DNA of 64,000 nucleotides, taken from the NCBI RefSeq assembly GCF_008124525.1, contig NZ_VNHJ01000004.1, positions 1 to 64,000 on the forward strand, in the 5' to 3' direction. Both the position numbers and the translations under genes were made by a program. A model generated the notes under the pieces. The model was not told where the DNA came from. It searched no databases and saw only the letters and a program-made list of their open reading frames with translations. Shown one piece after another: positions 28,535-38,000 of the stretch (position 1 is the stretch's first letter; each line of letters begins with the position of its first letter). The stretch is from Oceanicella actignis (GTDB lineage: Bacteria > Pseudomonadota > Alphaproteobacteria > Rhodobacterales > Rhodobacteraceae).

Positions 28535-30316
28535 TCAGTCTTCGCGCGGGACGATGCGCAGGCCCAGCTCGCGCAGCTGCTCGTTGGTCGGCTCGGAGGG
28601 CGCGCCCATCATCAGATCCTCGGCCCGCTGGTTCATGGGGAACATGATGACCTCGCGGATGTTCTCGGCGTCGGCCAGCAGCATCACCATGCGGTCGATG
28701 CCCGGCGCGATGCCGCCATGCGGCGGCGCCCCGTAGCGGAAGGCGTTGATCATGCCGCCGAAATGGCTGTCGACGAAGGCGCGGTCCTTGCCCACGATCT
28801 CGAAGGCGCGATACATGATCTCGGGGCGATGGTTGCGGATCGCGCCCGAGGAAAGCTCTACGCCGTTGCACACGATGTCATACTGATAGCCCAGCACGTC
28901 GAGCGGCGGCAGCTCGTTCAGCGCCTCGAGCCCGCCCTGCGGCATCGAGAAGGGGTTGTGCGAGAAGTCGAGCTGGCCCGTCTCCTCGTCCAGCTCGTAC
29001 ATCGGGAAATCGACGATCCAGCAGAACTCGAAGCTGTCCTTGCGCGTCAGGCCCAGCTCCTCGCCGATGACGTTGCGCGCGCGCCCGGCCACGTCCACGA
29101 AGGCCGCAGGCTTGCCCGCCAGGAAGAAGGCCGCGTCGCCCGCGTCGAGCCCCAGCTGCACGCGCAGCGCCTCGACGCGCTCGGGGCCGATGTTCTTGGC
29201 CAGCGGGCCGGCGCCGACGGGGCGGCCGCCCTCCTCGCGCCAGAAGATGTAGCCCATGCCCGGCAGGCCCTGCTTCTGCGCCCAGGCGTTCATGCGGTCG
29301 CAGAAGGCGCGCGAGCCGCCCGTCGGCGCGGGAATGGCGCGCACCTCGTTCCCCTCCTGCTCGAGCAGGCGGGCGAAGATCTGGAAGCCCGAGCCGCGGA
29401 AATGCTCGGACACGACCTGCATCTGGATCGGGTTGCGCAGATCGGGCTTGTCCGAGCCGTATTTGAGCATCGCCTCGCGGTAAGGAATGCGCGGGAATTC
29501 CTGCGTGACCGGGCGGCCGCCGCCGAACTCCTCGAACACGCCGCGCATGACGGGCTCGATGGTCTGGAACACGTCCTCCTGCGTGACGAAGCTCATCTCG
29601 ACGTCAAGCTGGTAGAACTCGCCCGGGCTGCGGTCGGCGCGCGGGTCCTCGTCGCGAAAGCACGGCGCGATCTGGAAGTAGCGGTCGAAGCCCGCGACCA
29701 TGATCAGCTGCTTGAACTGCTGCGGCGCCTGGGGCAGCGCGTAGAACTTGCCCCGGTGCAGGCGCGAGGGCACGAGGAAGTCGCGCGCGCCCTCGGGGCT
29801 GGAGGCGGTCAGGATCGGGGTCTGGTATTCCATGAAGCCGCGCTCGGTCATGCGCCGGCGCAGGCTGGCGATGACGTTCGAGCGCAGCACGATGTTGCGG
29901 TGCAGCTTCTCGCGGCGCAGGTCGAGGAAGCGGTATTTGAGGCGCGTCTCCTCGGGGTATTCCTGGTCGCCGAACACCGGCAGGGGCAGCTCCTCGGCCG
30001 GGCCCAGAACCTCGATGTCCTTGATGAAGACCTCGACCTCGCCGGTGGGGATCTTGGGGTTGACCAGCTCGGGATCGCGGGCCTTGACCACGCCGTCCAC
30101 GCGGATGACCCACTCGGCGCGCACCTTCTCGACCTCGGCGAAGGCGGGGCTGTCGGGGTCGGCCAGCACCTGGGTGATGCCGTAGTGGTCGCGCAGGTCG
30201 ATGAAGAGGATCCCTCCATGGTCGCGGATCCGGTGCACCCATCCCGAGAGGCGAACGGTGTGGCCGACGTGCTCCTTGCGCAGCTCGGCGCAGGTGTGGG
30301 TGCGGTAGGGGTGCAT
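28535..30316 (-). CDS. aspS: Aspartate--tRNA ligase
   Basis: A class II aminoacyl-tRNA synthetase of 593 residues, the bacterial type with an OB-fold anticodon domain ([23 protein letters not shown], about 22-44). Class II motif 1 is [25 protein letters not shown], motif 2 is [21 protein letters not shown] and motif 3 is [14 protein letters not shown]. The inserted GAD domain lies in the middle. Whether it is discriminating or charges tRNA-Asn too is not clear from sequence. The ATG at 30316 gives the standard start [13 protein letters not shown]; earlier starts lack conservation. Confidence 0.97.
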   Translation of the reverse strand: MHPYRTHTCAELRKEHVGHTVRLSGWVHRIRDHGGILFIDLRDHYGITQVLADPDSPAFAEVEKVRAEWVIRVDGVVKARDPELVNPKIPTGEVEVFIKDIEVLGPAEELPLPVFGDQEYPEETRLKYRFLDLRREKLHRNIVLRSNVIASLRRRMTERGFMEYQTPILTASSPEGARDFLVPSRLHRGKFYALPQAPQQFKQLIMVAGFDRYFQIAPCFRDEDPRADRSPGEFYQLDVEMSFVTQEDVFQTIEPVMRGVFEEFGGGRPVTQEFPRIPYREAMLKYGSDKPDLRNPIQMQVVSEHFRGSGFQIFARLLEQEGNEVRAIPAPTGGSRAFCDRMNAWAQKQGLPGMGYIFWREEGGRPVGAGPLAKNIGPERVEALRVQLGLDAGDAAFFLAGKPAAFVDVAGRARNVIGEELGLTRKDSFEFCWIVDFPMYELDEETGQLDFSHNPFSMPQGGLEALNELPPLDVLGYQYDIVCNGVELSSGAIRNHRPEIMYRAFEIVGKDRAFVDSHFGGMINAFRYGAPPHGGIAPGIDRMVMLLADAENIREVIMFPMNQRAEDLMMGAPSEPTNEQLRELGLRIVPRED

Positions 30317-30618
30317 GGCGTTCCTCTGGACAAGATTCCCGCCCCGCGCGGACGCCGGGGCCGTCTTTGGCCCGGAAACACCCTTTCGAGGCCCGGATGT
30401 CAAGGCCCGGCGCGTCCGGCGCGGCCCGGCGGGGGCGCGAAGCGGCGCCCGGGCGCGGCGGATGGCGGGCGGCGGCGGGGCCATGGAAAACGGGCCCCGG
30501 CGCCGGAACCGCGGCGGGGCCCGACGCCGCCTCGGGCGCCCGCGCCGCGTGCGGCGGTCGGGGCGCCTGCGCCGGGCGTGGAACGGTCATGGAAAGGCAG
30601 CCGATCGGCGGCGCGGCC
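30317..30618. other. Intergenic region without recognised genes
   Basis: These 302 bases hold the aspS promoter region and the 3' flank of the small membrane gene at 30619. Very GC-rich open frames cross it on the plus strand but show no family features. No hairpin with a T-tract was seen. Confidence 0.5.
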
Positions 30619-30954
30619 TCAGCGCGGGCGCGCGCCCCACGGCGCCGGAACAGGGGCGGGGCTCGGCGCGAAGGGCCCGTCCGGCAGCGCCGCCAGCAGC
30701 GCCCCGAGCGCCGCCGCGCCCAGCAGCGGCGCCAGCGTCACCAGAGGCGCGGTCATCAGCGCAGCCGGCGCGTCAAGCGCCAGCACCAGCGCCAGCGCGC
30801 CCCAGAAGCTGAGCCCGCCCAGCGCCGACAGCCCCAGCCAGCCGCGCGCAAGACGCGACGCTGCGCCGGCGAGCCGCCTCTCCAGCCGCGCCGAGCGGGG
30901 GAGTGCGCGCAGCCAGAGCGGATCGGAGGAACGGTGGGGGAGCGATCCCTGCAT
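30619..30954 (-). CDS. Small membrane protein, unknown function
   Basis: A 111-residue protein with two predicted membrane helices at about 43-60 (GGLSFWGALALVLALDAPA) and 63-84 (LVTLAPLLGAAALGALLAAL), after a basic N-terminal half. No family was recognised. The ATG at 30954 is preferred because AAGGA lies 7 bases before it; an in-frame TTG at 30972 lacks a ribosome site. It lies downstream of the CPBP protease gene (72-base gap, same strand), so the two may be expressed together. A palindrome CCTTAAGG (31009-31016) sits in that gap. Confidence 0.55.
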   Translation of the reverse strand: MQGSLPHRSSDPLWLRALPRSARLERRLAGAASRLARGWLGLSALGGLSFWGALALVLALDAPAALMTAPLVTLAPLLGAAALGALLAALPDGPFAPSPAPVPAPWGARPR

Positions 30955-31026
30955 GGCGGCATCCTTCGGCAAGCAACATGACCGGCGGGGAAGAACCGGC
31001 TGAGATAACCTTAAGGATGCGTCGCT

Positions 31027-31764
31027 TTACCGCAGATGAACGGATTGCGCCGCCACGGCGGGGGCGCCGATCGCGCCATGGTAGAAATAGACGCCCAGCC
31101 CCGACAGAAACACCATGCCCCCCGCCGCCGCGTGCAGCGCCCAGGCCAGCAGGAAGCTGCGCCGGTGCGCGTAGGCCCAGGCGAAGACAAGCCCCCCGAC
31201 GAAGGTGAAGCCCACCGCCACCCAGTTCCAGTAGAACAGATGCGCCAGCGCGAACAGCGCCGCATTGGCCAGCATCGCCGCCGGGCGCGTGGGCGCGCCC
31301 AGCAACGCCCCGTAGCGACGGAAGAACAGCGCCCGGAAGAACAGCTCCTGCGGCAGCGCGGACAGGAAGGGATAGAACAGCAGGATCATGACCATCAGCT
31401 GCGGCCGCTCGCGCGCCAGACCGAACAGGGCGTCCGGGTTGATCCAGGCGCACAGCCCCGCCGCCAGCAGCAGCGTGCCCAGCGCGAACGCCGCCGCCCA
31501 CGCCCAGTCGCCCTGATCGGGGGCGCGCGCAAGCTCGCGCCACGAGAAGCCGGGCGTGCGGAACAACAGCGCCACCCCCAGCGCCGTGGCCCCCGCCAGC
31601 AACGGCCAGATCCATTGCGGCGGCGCGGCCAGCGCCATGAACAGCGGCGCCGCCAGATACAAGGTCAGAAACTCGGCCCACAGCACAAGGCGGGCGATGC
31701 GCCCGGCCGGGCGCGGGACGTGGGGCGCGGGCCCGGGCGCGGGGCGCTGAACGGCGTCGGTCAA
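31027..31764 (-). CDS. CPBP family intramembrane glutamic endopeptidase
   Basis: A 245-residue polytopic membrane protein of the CAAX-processing/bacteriocin-processing (Abi) family. About eight helices are visible. The catalytic helix reads LPQELFFRALFFRRYG: the usual EExxxR is QELFFR, so the first Glu is replaced by Gln while the second Glu and Arg remain. Motif 2 is ANAALFALAHLFYWNW (His) and motif 3 is LAWALHAAAG (His). The change at the first Glu is seen in some family members but may alter activity. The substrate is unknown. Confidence 0.85.
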   Translation of the reverse strand: MTDAVQRPAPGPAPHVPRPAGRIARLVLWAEFLTLYLAAPLFMALAAPPQWIWPLLAGATALGVALLFRTPGFSWRELARAPDQGDWAWAAAFALGTLLLAAGLCAWINPDALFGLARERPQLMVMILLFYPFLSALPQELFFRALFFRRYGALLGAPTRPAAMLANAALFALAHLFYWNWVAVGFTFVGGLVFAWAYAHRRSFLLAWALHAAAGGMVFLSGLGVYFYHGAIGAPAVAAQSVHLR

Positions 31765-31865
31765 GGGCGGCTCCCTGCTTGGCGCCCCGCGGCCGGGGCC
31801 CGGAGATCGGGTCGGCGGCGGGGCCGGCGCAAGAGGCGGCGCCCCGGCGCCGCCCCCGCCCCTGT

Positions 31866-32510
31866 TCAGGTGGCCGGCGTGATGATGATTTCAACCCGCC
31901 GGTTGCGCGCCCGCCCCTCGGGCGTGGCGTTCGAGGCGATGGGCTCGCTCTCGCCGCGGCCATAGGCGCGCACGCGCTGGGGCTGCACGCCGTTGCGCAG
32001 CAGGATGTCGGCCACCGCCCGCGCGCGACGCTCGGACAGGCGCTGGTTGTAGTCGGCCGGGCCGGTCGAATCGGTGTGGCCGACGATGTCGATGTAGCTG
32101 GACGGATTCTCGGCCAGGCTGCGCGCCGCCCGGCGCAGGCGCTTGCGCATGCCGGGCTTCACCTCGGCGCTGTCCACGTCGAAGCTCACCCGCTCGGGCA
32201 GGCGCACCATGAGCTTGCCGTTCACCTGCTTGACCTCGGCGCCGGTCCCGGCCAGATCGGCCTGAAGCTGGCGCTCCTGCTCGTCCAGATAGGTGCCGAT
32301 CGCCGCGCCGGCCAACAGGCCGATGCCCGCGCCCACCAGGGCGTTGCGCCGGTCGTCGCCGCCCACCAGCGTGCCCAGCGCCGCGCCCGTGGCCGCGCCG
32401 GCCAGCGCGCCCACGCCCTGGCGTTGCGAGATGCCGCCCTGCCCGTTCGGACCCGCGCAGGCCCCCAGGAATGCGACGGTTGTGATGGCGATGACGGAAT
32501 TGCGGATCAT
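31866..32510 (-). CDS. OmpA-family lipoprotein with glycine-zipper
   Basis: A 214-residue outer-membrane lipoprotein of the YiaD/Pal-like group. A lipobox (FLGAC, Cys18) follows a short signal. A Gly-zipper region comes next (VGALAGAATGAALGTLVGG..GAGIGLLAGAAIGTYL), and the C-terminal OmpA peptidoglycan-binding domain has FDVDSAEVKPG and DIVGHTDSTGPADYNQRLSERRARAVADIL. The ATG at 32510 was chosen for the signal peptide. It is expected to tie the outer membrane to peptidoglycan. It is divergent from the DUF1800 gene. Confidence 0.92.
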   Translation of the reverse strand: MIRNSVIAITTVAFLGACAGPNGQGGISQRQGVGALAGAATGAALGTLVGGDDRRNALVGAGIGLLAGAAIGTYLDEQERQLQADLAGTGAEVKQVNGKLMVRLPERVSFDVDSAEVKPGMRKRLRRAARSLAENPSSYIDIVGHTDSTGPADYNQRLSERRARAVADILLRNGVQPQRVRAYGRGESEPIASNATPEGRARNRRVEIIITPAT

Positions 32511-32865
32511 GAGCCGCTCCTTTTCGAATTTCGTGTCCGCAAGCCTTGTCCGCGGCGGGGGCGCGAACCCTCCGCCCGCCGCGAGGCGCCGAATCCGGCG
32601 CAAGCATCTTCAGCCAAGCACGCAATTGCGGCAAGCTTCTGTCCGCGCGCCCCATCGCGCCCGCCGTCTTGCGCCCGTGAACGCGCCCGTCGCTGCGCGG
32701 CCGCCATCGCGCCGCCATGATCGCGCGCCACGCTGCGCCGTCGCGGGCCGGCGCACCGGCCTGCGCGACGGAAACGCGCGCGCCCTGCGTGCAAGAAGCG
32801 CCCGCCCCCGCCCAGGCGCGGCGCACGCGCATGGGCACGAGCACGAAGGAAGGAGAGCGCCTTTC
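32511..32865. other. Divergent intergenic region, no gene seen
   Basis: These 355 bases separate the OmpA-family lipoprotein and DUF1800 genes. The base composition is GC-rich throughout. Only the ribosome site of the DUF1800 gene (AAGGAAGGAGAG at 32846-32857) is clear. No operator-like palindrome was noticed. Confidence 0.5.
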
Positions 32866-34236
32866 ATGGCCGTCAGCCGCCAGACGCTTGCCGAGCTGCG
32901 CTTCGGATGCGGCTTCCGCCCCGACCGCCCGGCCCCGGCCGGCCCCGAGGATCTGCTGCGCCAGATCGCCGCGCCCCCGCGCGGCGCGCTGGTGGACGAG
33001 GCCGAGGCCCGGCGCCGCTACGCGATCCAGGACGGCTTCGTCGCCCTGCGCCGACGCGCGAAACAGGGCGACGCCGACGCCGCGCGCCGCTTCGAACAGA
33101 CGCTGGCCGAGGGCCGGCGCATGACGCGCGACGACGCGCTGGCCCGCCTCGCCCGCGCGGCGACCACGCCCGACGGCTTCGTCGAGCGCCTGCACCGCTT
33201 CTGGTGCGGGCACTTCGCCGTCGCGCGGCGCAATCCGCGCCACGGCGCCTTCATCCTGCCGATGCAGGAGCTGGCCATCCGCCCGCACCTGACGGGCCGC
33301 TTCGCCGACATGCTGATCGCGGCGACGAAAAGCCCGGCCATGCTCTTCTACCTCGACCAGTCGGTGTCGGCGGGCCCCAACTCGCGCATGGCGCGGCGCA
33401 ATCCCCGGCGCGGGCTGAACGAGAACCTCGCGCGCGAGATCCTCGAGCTGCACACGCTGGGCGTTCACGGCCCCTACGACCAGCGCGACGTGCGCGATTT
33501 CGCGCGCCTGCTGGCCGGATGGTCCCATGACGCGGGCGGCTTCCGCTTTCGCGAGAACATGGCCGAGCCGGGCGAGAAGACCGTGCTTGGCCGGCGCTGG
33601 CGCGGCATGGGCCCCGAGGGCGCGGAGGAGGCGCTGCGCATGCTGGCCGATCACCCGGCCACGGCCCGGCGGCTGGCCTTCAAGATGGCGCGCCACTTCG
33701 TCTCGGACGCGCCGCCCGCCCCGCTGGTCGACGCCATGGCCCGCGCCTATGCCGGCGCGACGGGGGGCGATCTTGGCGCCATGACGCGGGCGATGATCGC
33801 GCATGAACTGGCCTGGACCGACCGCGCCCGGCTGGGCCCCGCCGCCAAGGTCAAGAAGCCCTGGGATCTGGTCGTCTCGACCCTGCGCGCGGCCGGGGCG
33901 CAGGAGGCCGATCTGGCGCCCGGCGGGCCTTTCGGGCCGCCGCTGACCATCCGCGCGCTCGAGGGCATGGGCCAGCCGATCGACAGCGTCCCCGGCCCCG
34001 ATGGCTGGAAGGAAGAGGCCGACGCCTGGATCACCCCCGGCGGACTGGCCGCGCGGCTCGACTGGGCCGGCCGCATCGGGCGCGTGATCGCGGCGCGGAC
34101 CGATCCGCGCGACTTCGCCCGCGTCGCGCTGCGCGACGCGCTGGGGCGCGAGACGGCCTTCGCCGTCTCGGCCGCCGGCGAGCGCTGGGAGGCGGTGGCG
34201 CTGCTGCTCGTCTCGCCCGACTTCAACCGCCGTTGA
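32866..34236 (+). CDS. DUF1800 domain-containing protein
   Basis: A 456-residue DUF1800 protein. The signatures are TTPDGFVERLHRFWCGHFAVARR, the central NPRRGLNENLAREILELHTLGVHG and LAGWSHDAGGFRFRENMAEPGEKTVLG, then MARHFVSDAPP. No obvious signal peptide is present, so its location is unclear; export with its Tat-targeted partner is possible. It pairs with the DUF1501 gene 19 bases downstream, an association seen across bacteria and linked by others to surface or metal-dependent functions that remain unproven. A strong AAGGAAGGAG site supports the start. Confidence 0.9.
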   Translation: MAVSRQTLAELRFGCGFRPDRPAPAGPEDLLRQIAAPPRGALVDEAEARRRYAIQDGFVALRRRAKQGDADAARRFEQTLAEGRRMTRDDALARLARAATTPDGFVERLHRFWCGHFAVARRNPRHGAFILPMQELAIRPHLTGRFADMLIAATKSPAMLFYLDQSVSAGPNSRMARRNPRRGLNENLAREILELHTLGVHGPYDQRDVRDFARLLAGWSHDAGGFRFRENMAEPGEKTVLGRRWRGMGPEGAEEALRMLADHPATARRLAFKMARHFVSDAPPAPLVDAMARAYAGATGGDLGAMTRAMIAHELAWTDRARLGPAAKVKKPWDLVVSTLRAAGAQEADLAPGGPFGPPLTIRALEGMGQPIDSVPGPDGWKEEADAWITPGGLAARLDWAGRIGRVIAARTDPRDFARVALRDALGRETAFAVSAAGERWEAVALLLVSPDFNRR

Positions 34237-34255
34237 CCATGCCCGGGAGGCAGAC

Positions 34256-35452
34256 ATGACCGAAGATCTTCGCTCGCCCTCGCGCCGCGCGCTGCTGCGC
34301 GCCGGCCTTGCGCTGGGGTGCTCGGCGGCCGCGTTTCCGCTGATGTCGCGCGTCACCTTCGCCTCGGCGCCCGGAGAGAACCGGCTGGTGGCCATCGTGC
34401 TGCGCGGCGCGCTCGACGGGCTGGCGGCCGTCGCGCCATACGGCGACCCGCATTACCGCGCGCTGCGCCCCACCCTGGCGGTGCTGCCCGAGAACGGCGC
34501 GATCGACCTTGACGGCCGCTTCGCGCTGCACCCGGCGCTGGCGCCGCTCGCGCCGCTGTGGCGGCGGGGCGAGCTGGCCTTCGCCCATGCCGTCAGCACC
34601 CCCTATCGCGACAAGCGCAGCCATTTCGACGGGCAGGACGCGCTCGAAACCGGCTCGGGCGCCGCCGACGGCCCCACGGGCGCGCGCCGCGACGGCTGGC
34701 TCAACCGCGCGCTCTCGCTCATGCCCGGCGCCGAGGCGCGCACCGCCGTCGCGGTCGGGCGCGAGCGGATGCTGCTGCTCGAGGGCGACGCGCCGGCGCT
34801 GGGCTGGGCGCCGGACGGCGATCTGCGCCTGTCCGAACCGGCGCTGCACCTGCTCGAGCGGGTGCTGGCGCAGGATCCGCTCTTCGCCGAGGCCGGGCGC
34901 GAGGCGATCATGATCGACCGCGAGCTGGACGCGGGCGGCATGGAGCGCGCCCGCCGCGTGGACGCCCGCGCCCTTGCGGCGCTGGCGGCGCGGATGCTGT
35001 CGGCCGAAAGCCGCATCGCCGCCTTCTCGCTGGGCGGGTTCGACACCCACAAGGGACAGGCCGGCGCCATCCGCCGCCCGCTCGAGCAGCTGGCCGAGGC
35101 CATCGAGGCCCTGCGCCAGGGGCTGGGGCCCAACTGGGCGCGCACGACCGTGCTGTGCATGACCGAGTTCGGCCGCACCGCGCACGAGAACGGCACCCGC
35201 GGCACCGATCATGGCACCGGCGGGGTGATGCTGTTCGCCGGCGGCGCGCTGTCGGGGGCGCGCGCGCATGGGCGCTGGCCGGGGCTGGCCGAGGGCGACC
35301 TCTACCAGGGACGCGACCTGATGCCGACCGACGATCTGCGCCGCTACGCCGCCTGGGCGCTGCGCGGCGCGTTCGGCCTGCCGCGCGACGCGCTCGAACG
35401 CACGGTGTTCCCGGGGCTGGACATGGGCGCGGACCCGCGGCTTCTGGCCTGA
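34256..35452 (+). CDS. DUF1501 domain-containing protein, Tat-exported
   Basis: A 398-residue protein of the DUF1501 (sulfatase-like, alkaline-phosphatase-superfamily) family. The Tat signal is SPSRRALLRAGLALGCSAAAFPLMS. The body has VAIVLRGALDGLAAVAPYGDPHY, FDTHKGQAG..PLEQLAEAIEALRQGLG and the family motif VLCMTEFGRTAHENGTRGTDHGTGGVMLFAGG near residue 300-332. It should act in the periplasm. It forms a two-gene unit with DUF1800. Confidence 0.93.
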   Translation: MTEDLRSPSRRALLRAGLALGCSAAAFPLMSRVTFASAPGENRLVAIVLRGALDGLAAVAPYGDPHYRALRPTLAVLPENGAIDLDGRFALHPALAPLAPLWRRGELAFAHAVSTPYRDKRSHFDGQDALETGSGAADGPTGARRDGWLNRALSLMPGAEARTAVAVGRERMLLLEGDAPALGWAPDGDLRLSEPALHLLERVLAQDPLFAEAGREAIMIDRELDAGGMERARRVDARALAALAARMLSAESRIAAFSLGGFDTHKGQAGAIRRPLEQLAEAIEALRQGLGPNWARTTVLCMTEFGRTAHENGTRGTDHGTGGVMLFAGGALSGARAHGRWPGLAEGDLYQGRDLMPTDDLRRYAAWALRGAFGLPRDALERTVFPGLDMGADPRLLA

Positions 35453-35794
35453 GACGGCGGACCCGCCCGTCATGGCGAGCCGCGGGCGTCGGCCCGCCCG
35501 CCTGCCCCGCGCCCGCCCTGCGCCGCCCGAAGCCGGCCCGCCGAGGCTTCGCCAGCCGGCGGGGCGCGATGGCCGACCGGCCCGGCCGCCGGCCGCCATC
35601 CGCCGCAAGGCCAGCCCGCAGGCAGGCGCTCGGCGCCCCGCCGAAGCCCCGGCCCGGAACCCTGCGATCCGTTCAGGCCCGCCCCTCGCGCCCGCTTGCC
35701 GCGCGGGCGGCGACTTGACGCCGCGCGCCCGCGGGCCGACATCTGGGCGGCGGCCGCGCCCGCCAATGCTCGTCCACCAGATCAGGAGGCCCCC
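35453..35794. other. Intergenic region, nothing recognised
   Basis: These 342 bases between the DUF1501 and nitroreductase genes are GC-rich and rich in CCGGCGG-type short palindromes, but hold no family-like frame, T-tract terminator or promoter consensus. The AGGAGG ribosome site of the next gene is at 35784-35789. Confidence 0.5.
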
Positions 35795-36373
35795 TTGCCC
35801 GCTCCGAACCCCGCCGCGCTCGAGTTCCTGCTGACCCGGCGTTCGCGCCCCGCGAAGCTGCTTCAGCCCCCCGCCCCCGACGACGCCGAGCTGCGCACGC
35901 TTTTGACGGCGGCCGCGCGCGCGCCCGATCATGGCAAGCTCGAACCCTGGCGCTTCATCGTGCTGCGCGGCGCGGCGCTGGCGCGCCTGGCGGCGCTGAC
36001 GCGCGAGCTGGGCGGCGCCCGCGGCCTCGATCCCGACAAGGTGGAAAAGGACGCCTCGGCCTTCGACGGCTCGCCGCTGGCGGTGGCGGTGATTTTCTCG
36101 CCCAAGCCCTCCGAGAAGGCCCCCGAGGTCGAGCAGCTGCTTTCGGCCGGGGCGGTGTGCCTTGGGCTGCTCAACGCCGCGCTGGCGGCGGGCTGGGGCG
36201 CGAACTGGCTGACGGGCTGGATGGCCCATGATCGCGAGTTCCTCACCCGCGGCCTCGACCTTGCGCCGCATGAGGGCGTCGCCGGCTTCATCCATATCGG
36301 GACCGAGCGCGCCGCCCCGCCCGAGCGCCCGCGCCCCGACCTTGACCGCATCGTGACCTGGGCCGACGCATGA
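35795..36373 (+). CDS. Nitroreductase family protein
   Basis: A 192-residue FMN-dependent nitroreductase of the YdjA-like short type (ALEFLLTRRSRPAKLLQPP, ARAPDHGKLEPWRFIVLRG, GWGANWLTGW, HEGVAGFIHIGT). The start is a TTG at 35795: AGGAGG lies exactly 5 bases upstream and the protein then begins at the family's usual point, while no suitable ATG exists. Reduces nitro compounds or quinones with NAD(P)H; the natural substrate is unknown. Its stop overlaps the next start as ATGA. Confidence 0.9.
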   Translation: MPAPNPAALEFLLTRRSRPAKLLQPPAPDDAELRTLLTAAARAPDHGKLEPWRFIVLRGAALARLAALTRELGGARGLDPDKVEKDASAFDGSPLAVAVIFSPKPSEKAPEVEQLLSAGAVCLGLLNAALAAGWGANWLTGWMAHDREFLTRGLDLAPHEGVAGFIHIGTERAAPPERPRPDLDRIVTWADA

Positions 36374-37083
36374 GCGCGCTTGTCGCCGATTTCATCCGCG
36401 CCGCCGCGCAGCTGTCCGACCCGCGTTTCCGGCGCGTCTTCGTCCTGTCGATCCTGCTGACGGCGGCGCTTCTGGCCGCCCTCTACCTGCTGTGGAGCAT
36501 GGCCGTCGCCGCGATCCCGGACATGCGTTTCACGCTGTTCGGCGCCGAGATCGGCTTTCTGGACGAGGCCGCGCGCTGGCTGGCCTGGGCGGCGGGGCTG
36601 GTGGGGCTGGCGTTTCTGATGTTCCCGGCCGCGTCGCTGTTCATCGGCTTCTTTCTGGAAGAGATCGCCGCCGCGGTCGAGGCGCGCCACTACCCGCACC
36701 TGCCGCCGGCCAAGCCGCTGGGCCTTCTGGAAACGATCTGGGACGGCGTGCTGTTCACGCTGACGCTTCTGGGCGCGAACGCGGCGGCGCTTCTGGTCTA
36801 TCTGATCAGCGGGCCGCTGGCGCCCTTCGTGTTCCTGGCGGTCAACGGCTATCTTCTGGGCCGGCAGTATTTCGAGCTGGCCGCCGCGCGGCGCATCGGC
36901 TTTCGCGCCGCCCGCCGCCTGCGCCGGCGCCATCTGGCCCGCGTCTGGGCCGGGGGCGCGATGCTGGCCGTGCCGCTGTCGGTTCCGATCGTTTCGCTGG
37001 CCGTTCCGGTGCTGGGCGTGGCCGCCTTCACGCACCAGTTCCACCGCCTGAACGGCGACGCCCCGGCCCCGCCGGACGCCTGA
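36370..37083 (+). CDS. EI24 domain-containing membrane protein (CysZ-like)
   Basis: A 237-residue membrane protein with at least four hydrophobic helices (about 20-45, 68-95, 128-160, 195-222) and the EI24/CysZ signature ETIWDGVLFTLTLLGANAAALL. E. coli CysZ imports sulfate, but many alphaproteobacterial relatives have no sulfur genes near them and the transport role is not certain. The start overlaps the nitroreductase stop by 4 bases (ATGA), so the two are co-translated. Confidence 0.85.
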   Translation: MSALVADFIRAAAQLSDPRFRRVFVLSILLTAALLAALYLLWSMAVAAIPDMRFTLFGAEIGFLDEAARWLAWAAGLVGLAFLMFPAASLFIGFFLEEIAAAVEARHYPHLPPAKPLGLLETIWDGVLFTLTLLGANAAALLVYLISGPLAPFVFLAVNGYLLGRQYFELAAARRIGFRAARRLRRRHLARVWAGGAMLAVPLSVPIVSLAVPVLGVAAFTHQFHRLNGDAPAPPDA

Positions 37084-37137
37084 GCGCCGCGCCGCCGGGC
37101 GACCGCGCGGACGCCCGGCGCAAGCGGCGCGGCGGAC

Positions 37138-37410
37138 TCAGTAGGCGCCCGTCGGCCCGTAGGCGAAGATGTCGTCCAGCGTCACCATCCGCGTGGTGAT
37201 CACGACCATCAGCACGATCCAGATCAGCGTCGCGACGATGGTGGTGTTGCGGAACTTGCGCCGCATCTGCGGATCGGCGGGCGCCGAGGCCGGCGTGCCC
37301 GGCGCCACGTCGCCCTCATCCTGCTGCGAGCGCATCCCCAGCGGCAGGATCACGAACAGCGTCATGAACCAGCTGACCGCGTAAAGGACGATGGCGGCGG
37401 TGATGGTCAT
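37138..37410 (-). CDS. DUF1467 family membrane protein
   Basis: A 90-residue protein with two membrane helices, at about 2-24 (ITAAIVLYAVSWFMTLFVILPLG) and 56-74 (NTTIVATLIWIVLMVVITT). The start MTITAAIVLYAVSWF and LPLGMRSQQDEGDV are hallmarks of DUF1467, an alphaproteobacterial family that regularly follows the methylmalonyl-CoA epimerase gene. The start overlaps the mce stop (ATGA). Function is unknown. Confidence 0.88.
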   Translation of the reverse strand: MTITAAIVLYAVSWFMTLFVILPLGMRSQQDEGDVAPGTPASAPADPQMRRKFRNTTIVATLIWIVLMVVITTRMVTLDDIFAYGPTGAY

Positions 37411-37811
37411 GCCTGCTCCAGCTCCACCAGCGTTCCCTGGAAATCCTTGGGATGCAGGAACAGCACGGGCTTGCCATGGGCGCCGATCTTCGGCTCGCCG
37501 TCGCCCAGAACGCGCGCGCCGGCCGCGCGCAGCCGGTCGCGGGCGGCGATGATGTCGTCGACCTCGTAGCAGATGTGGTGGATGCCTCCGGCGGGGTTCT
37601 TCTCGAGAAAGCCCTTGATGGGCGAGTTCTCGCCCAGCGGGTGCAGCAGCTCGATCTTGGTGTTGGGCAGCTCGATGAAGACCACGGTCACGCCATGCTC
37701 GGGCTCGTCCTGGGGCGGGTTGACCTTCGCGCCCAGCGTGTCGCGATAGCTGGCGGCGGCGGCCTCGAGGTCGGGGACGGCGATGGCGACGTGGTTGAGG
37801 CGTCCGATCAT
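37407..37811 (-). CDS. mce: Methylmalonyl-CoA epimerase
   Basis: A VOC-fold metalloenzyme of 134 residues that interconverts (R)- and (S)-methylmalonyl-CoA in propionyl-CoA assimilation and the ethylmalonyl-CoA route. MIGRLNHVAIAVPDLEAA supplies the first His ligand, IELLHPLG and GGIHHICYEVDDI the others, and LVELEQA the closing Glu. The ATG at 37811 fits the family; upstream sequence is not conserved. Confidence 0.95.
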   Translation of the reverse strand: MIGRLNHVAIAVPDLEAAAASYRDTLGAKVNPPQDEPEHGVTVVFIELPNTKIELLHPLGENSPIKGFLEKNPAGGIHHICYEVDDIIAARDRLRAAGARVLGDGEPKIGAHGKPVLFLHPKDFQGTLVELEQA

Positions 37812-38000
37812 GGGCGGGCTCCTTGCTTGTGTGCCTGGGCTTGTGGGCCTGGCCCGAGCAGGTAGCGCGTCGGCGCGCGCCTGACAATGCGGCCCGAGGC
37901 CGCCGCCGCGTCCTGCCGCGCCCCGGCCCACGCAGGGCAGGCGCGGGGCGGACGCGCGCGCGGCTGCTGGCGGCGGCTGCGGGCGGCGCGCCGGACGGCG

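Noticed and set aside
28718-31003. A 761-codon plus-strand frame over aspS
   Set aside because: Antisense to the well-supported aspS gene, with no recognisable domain.
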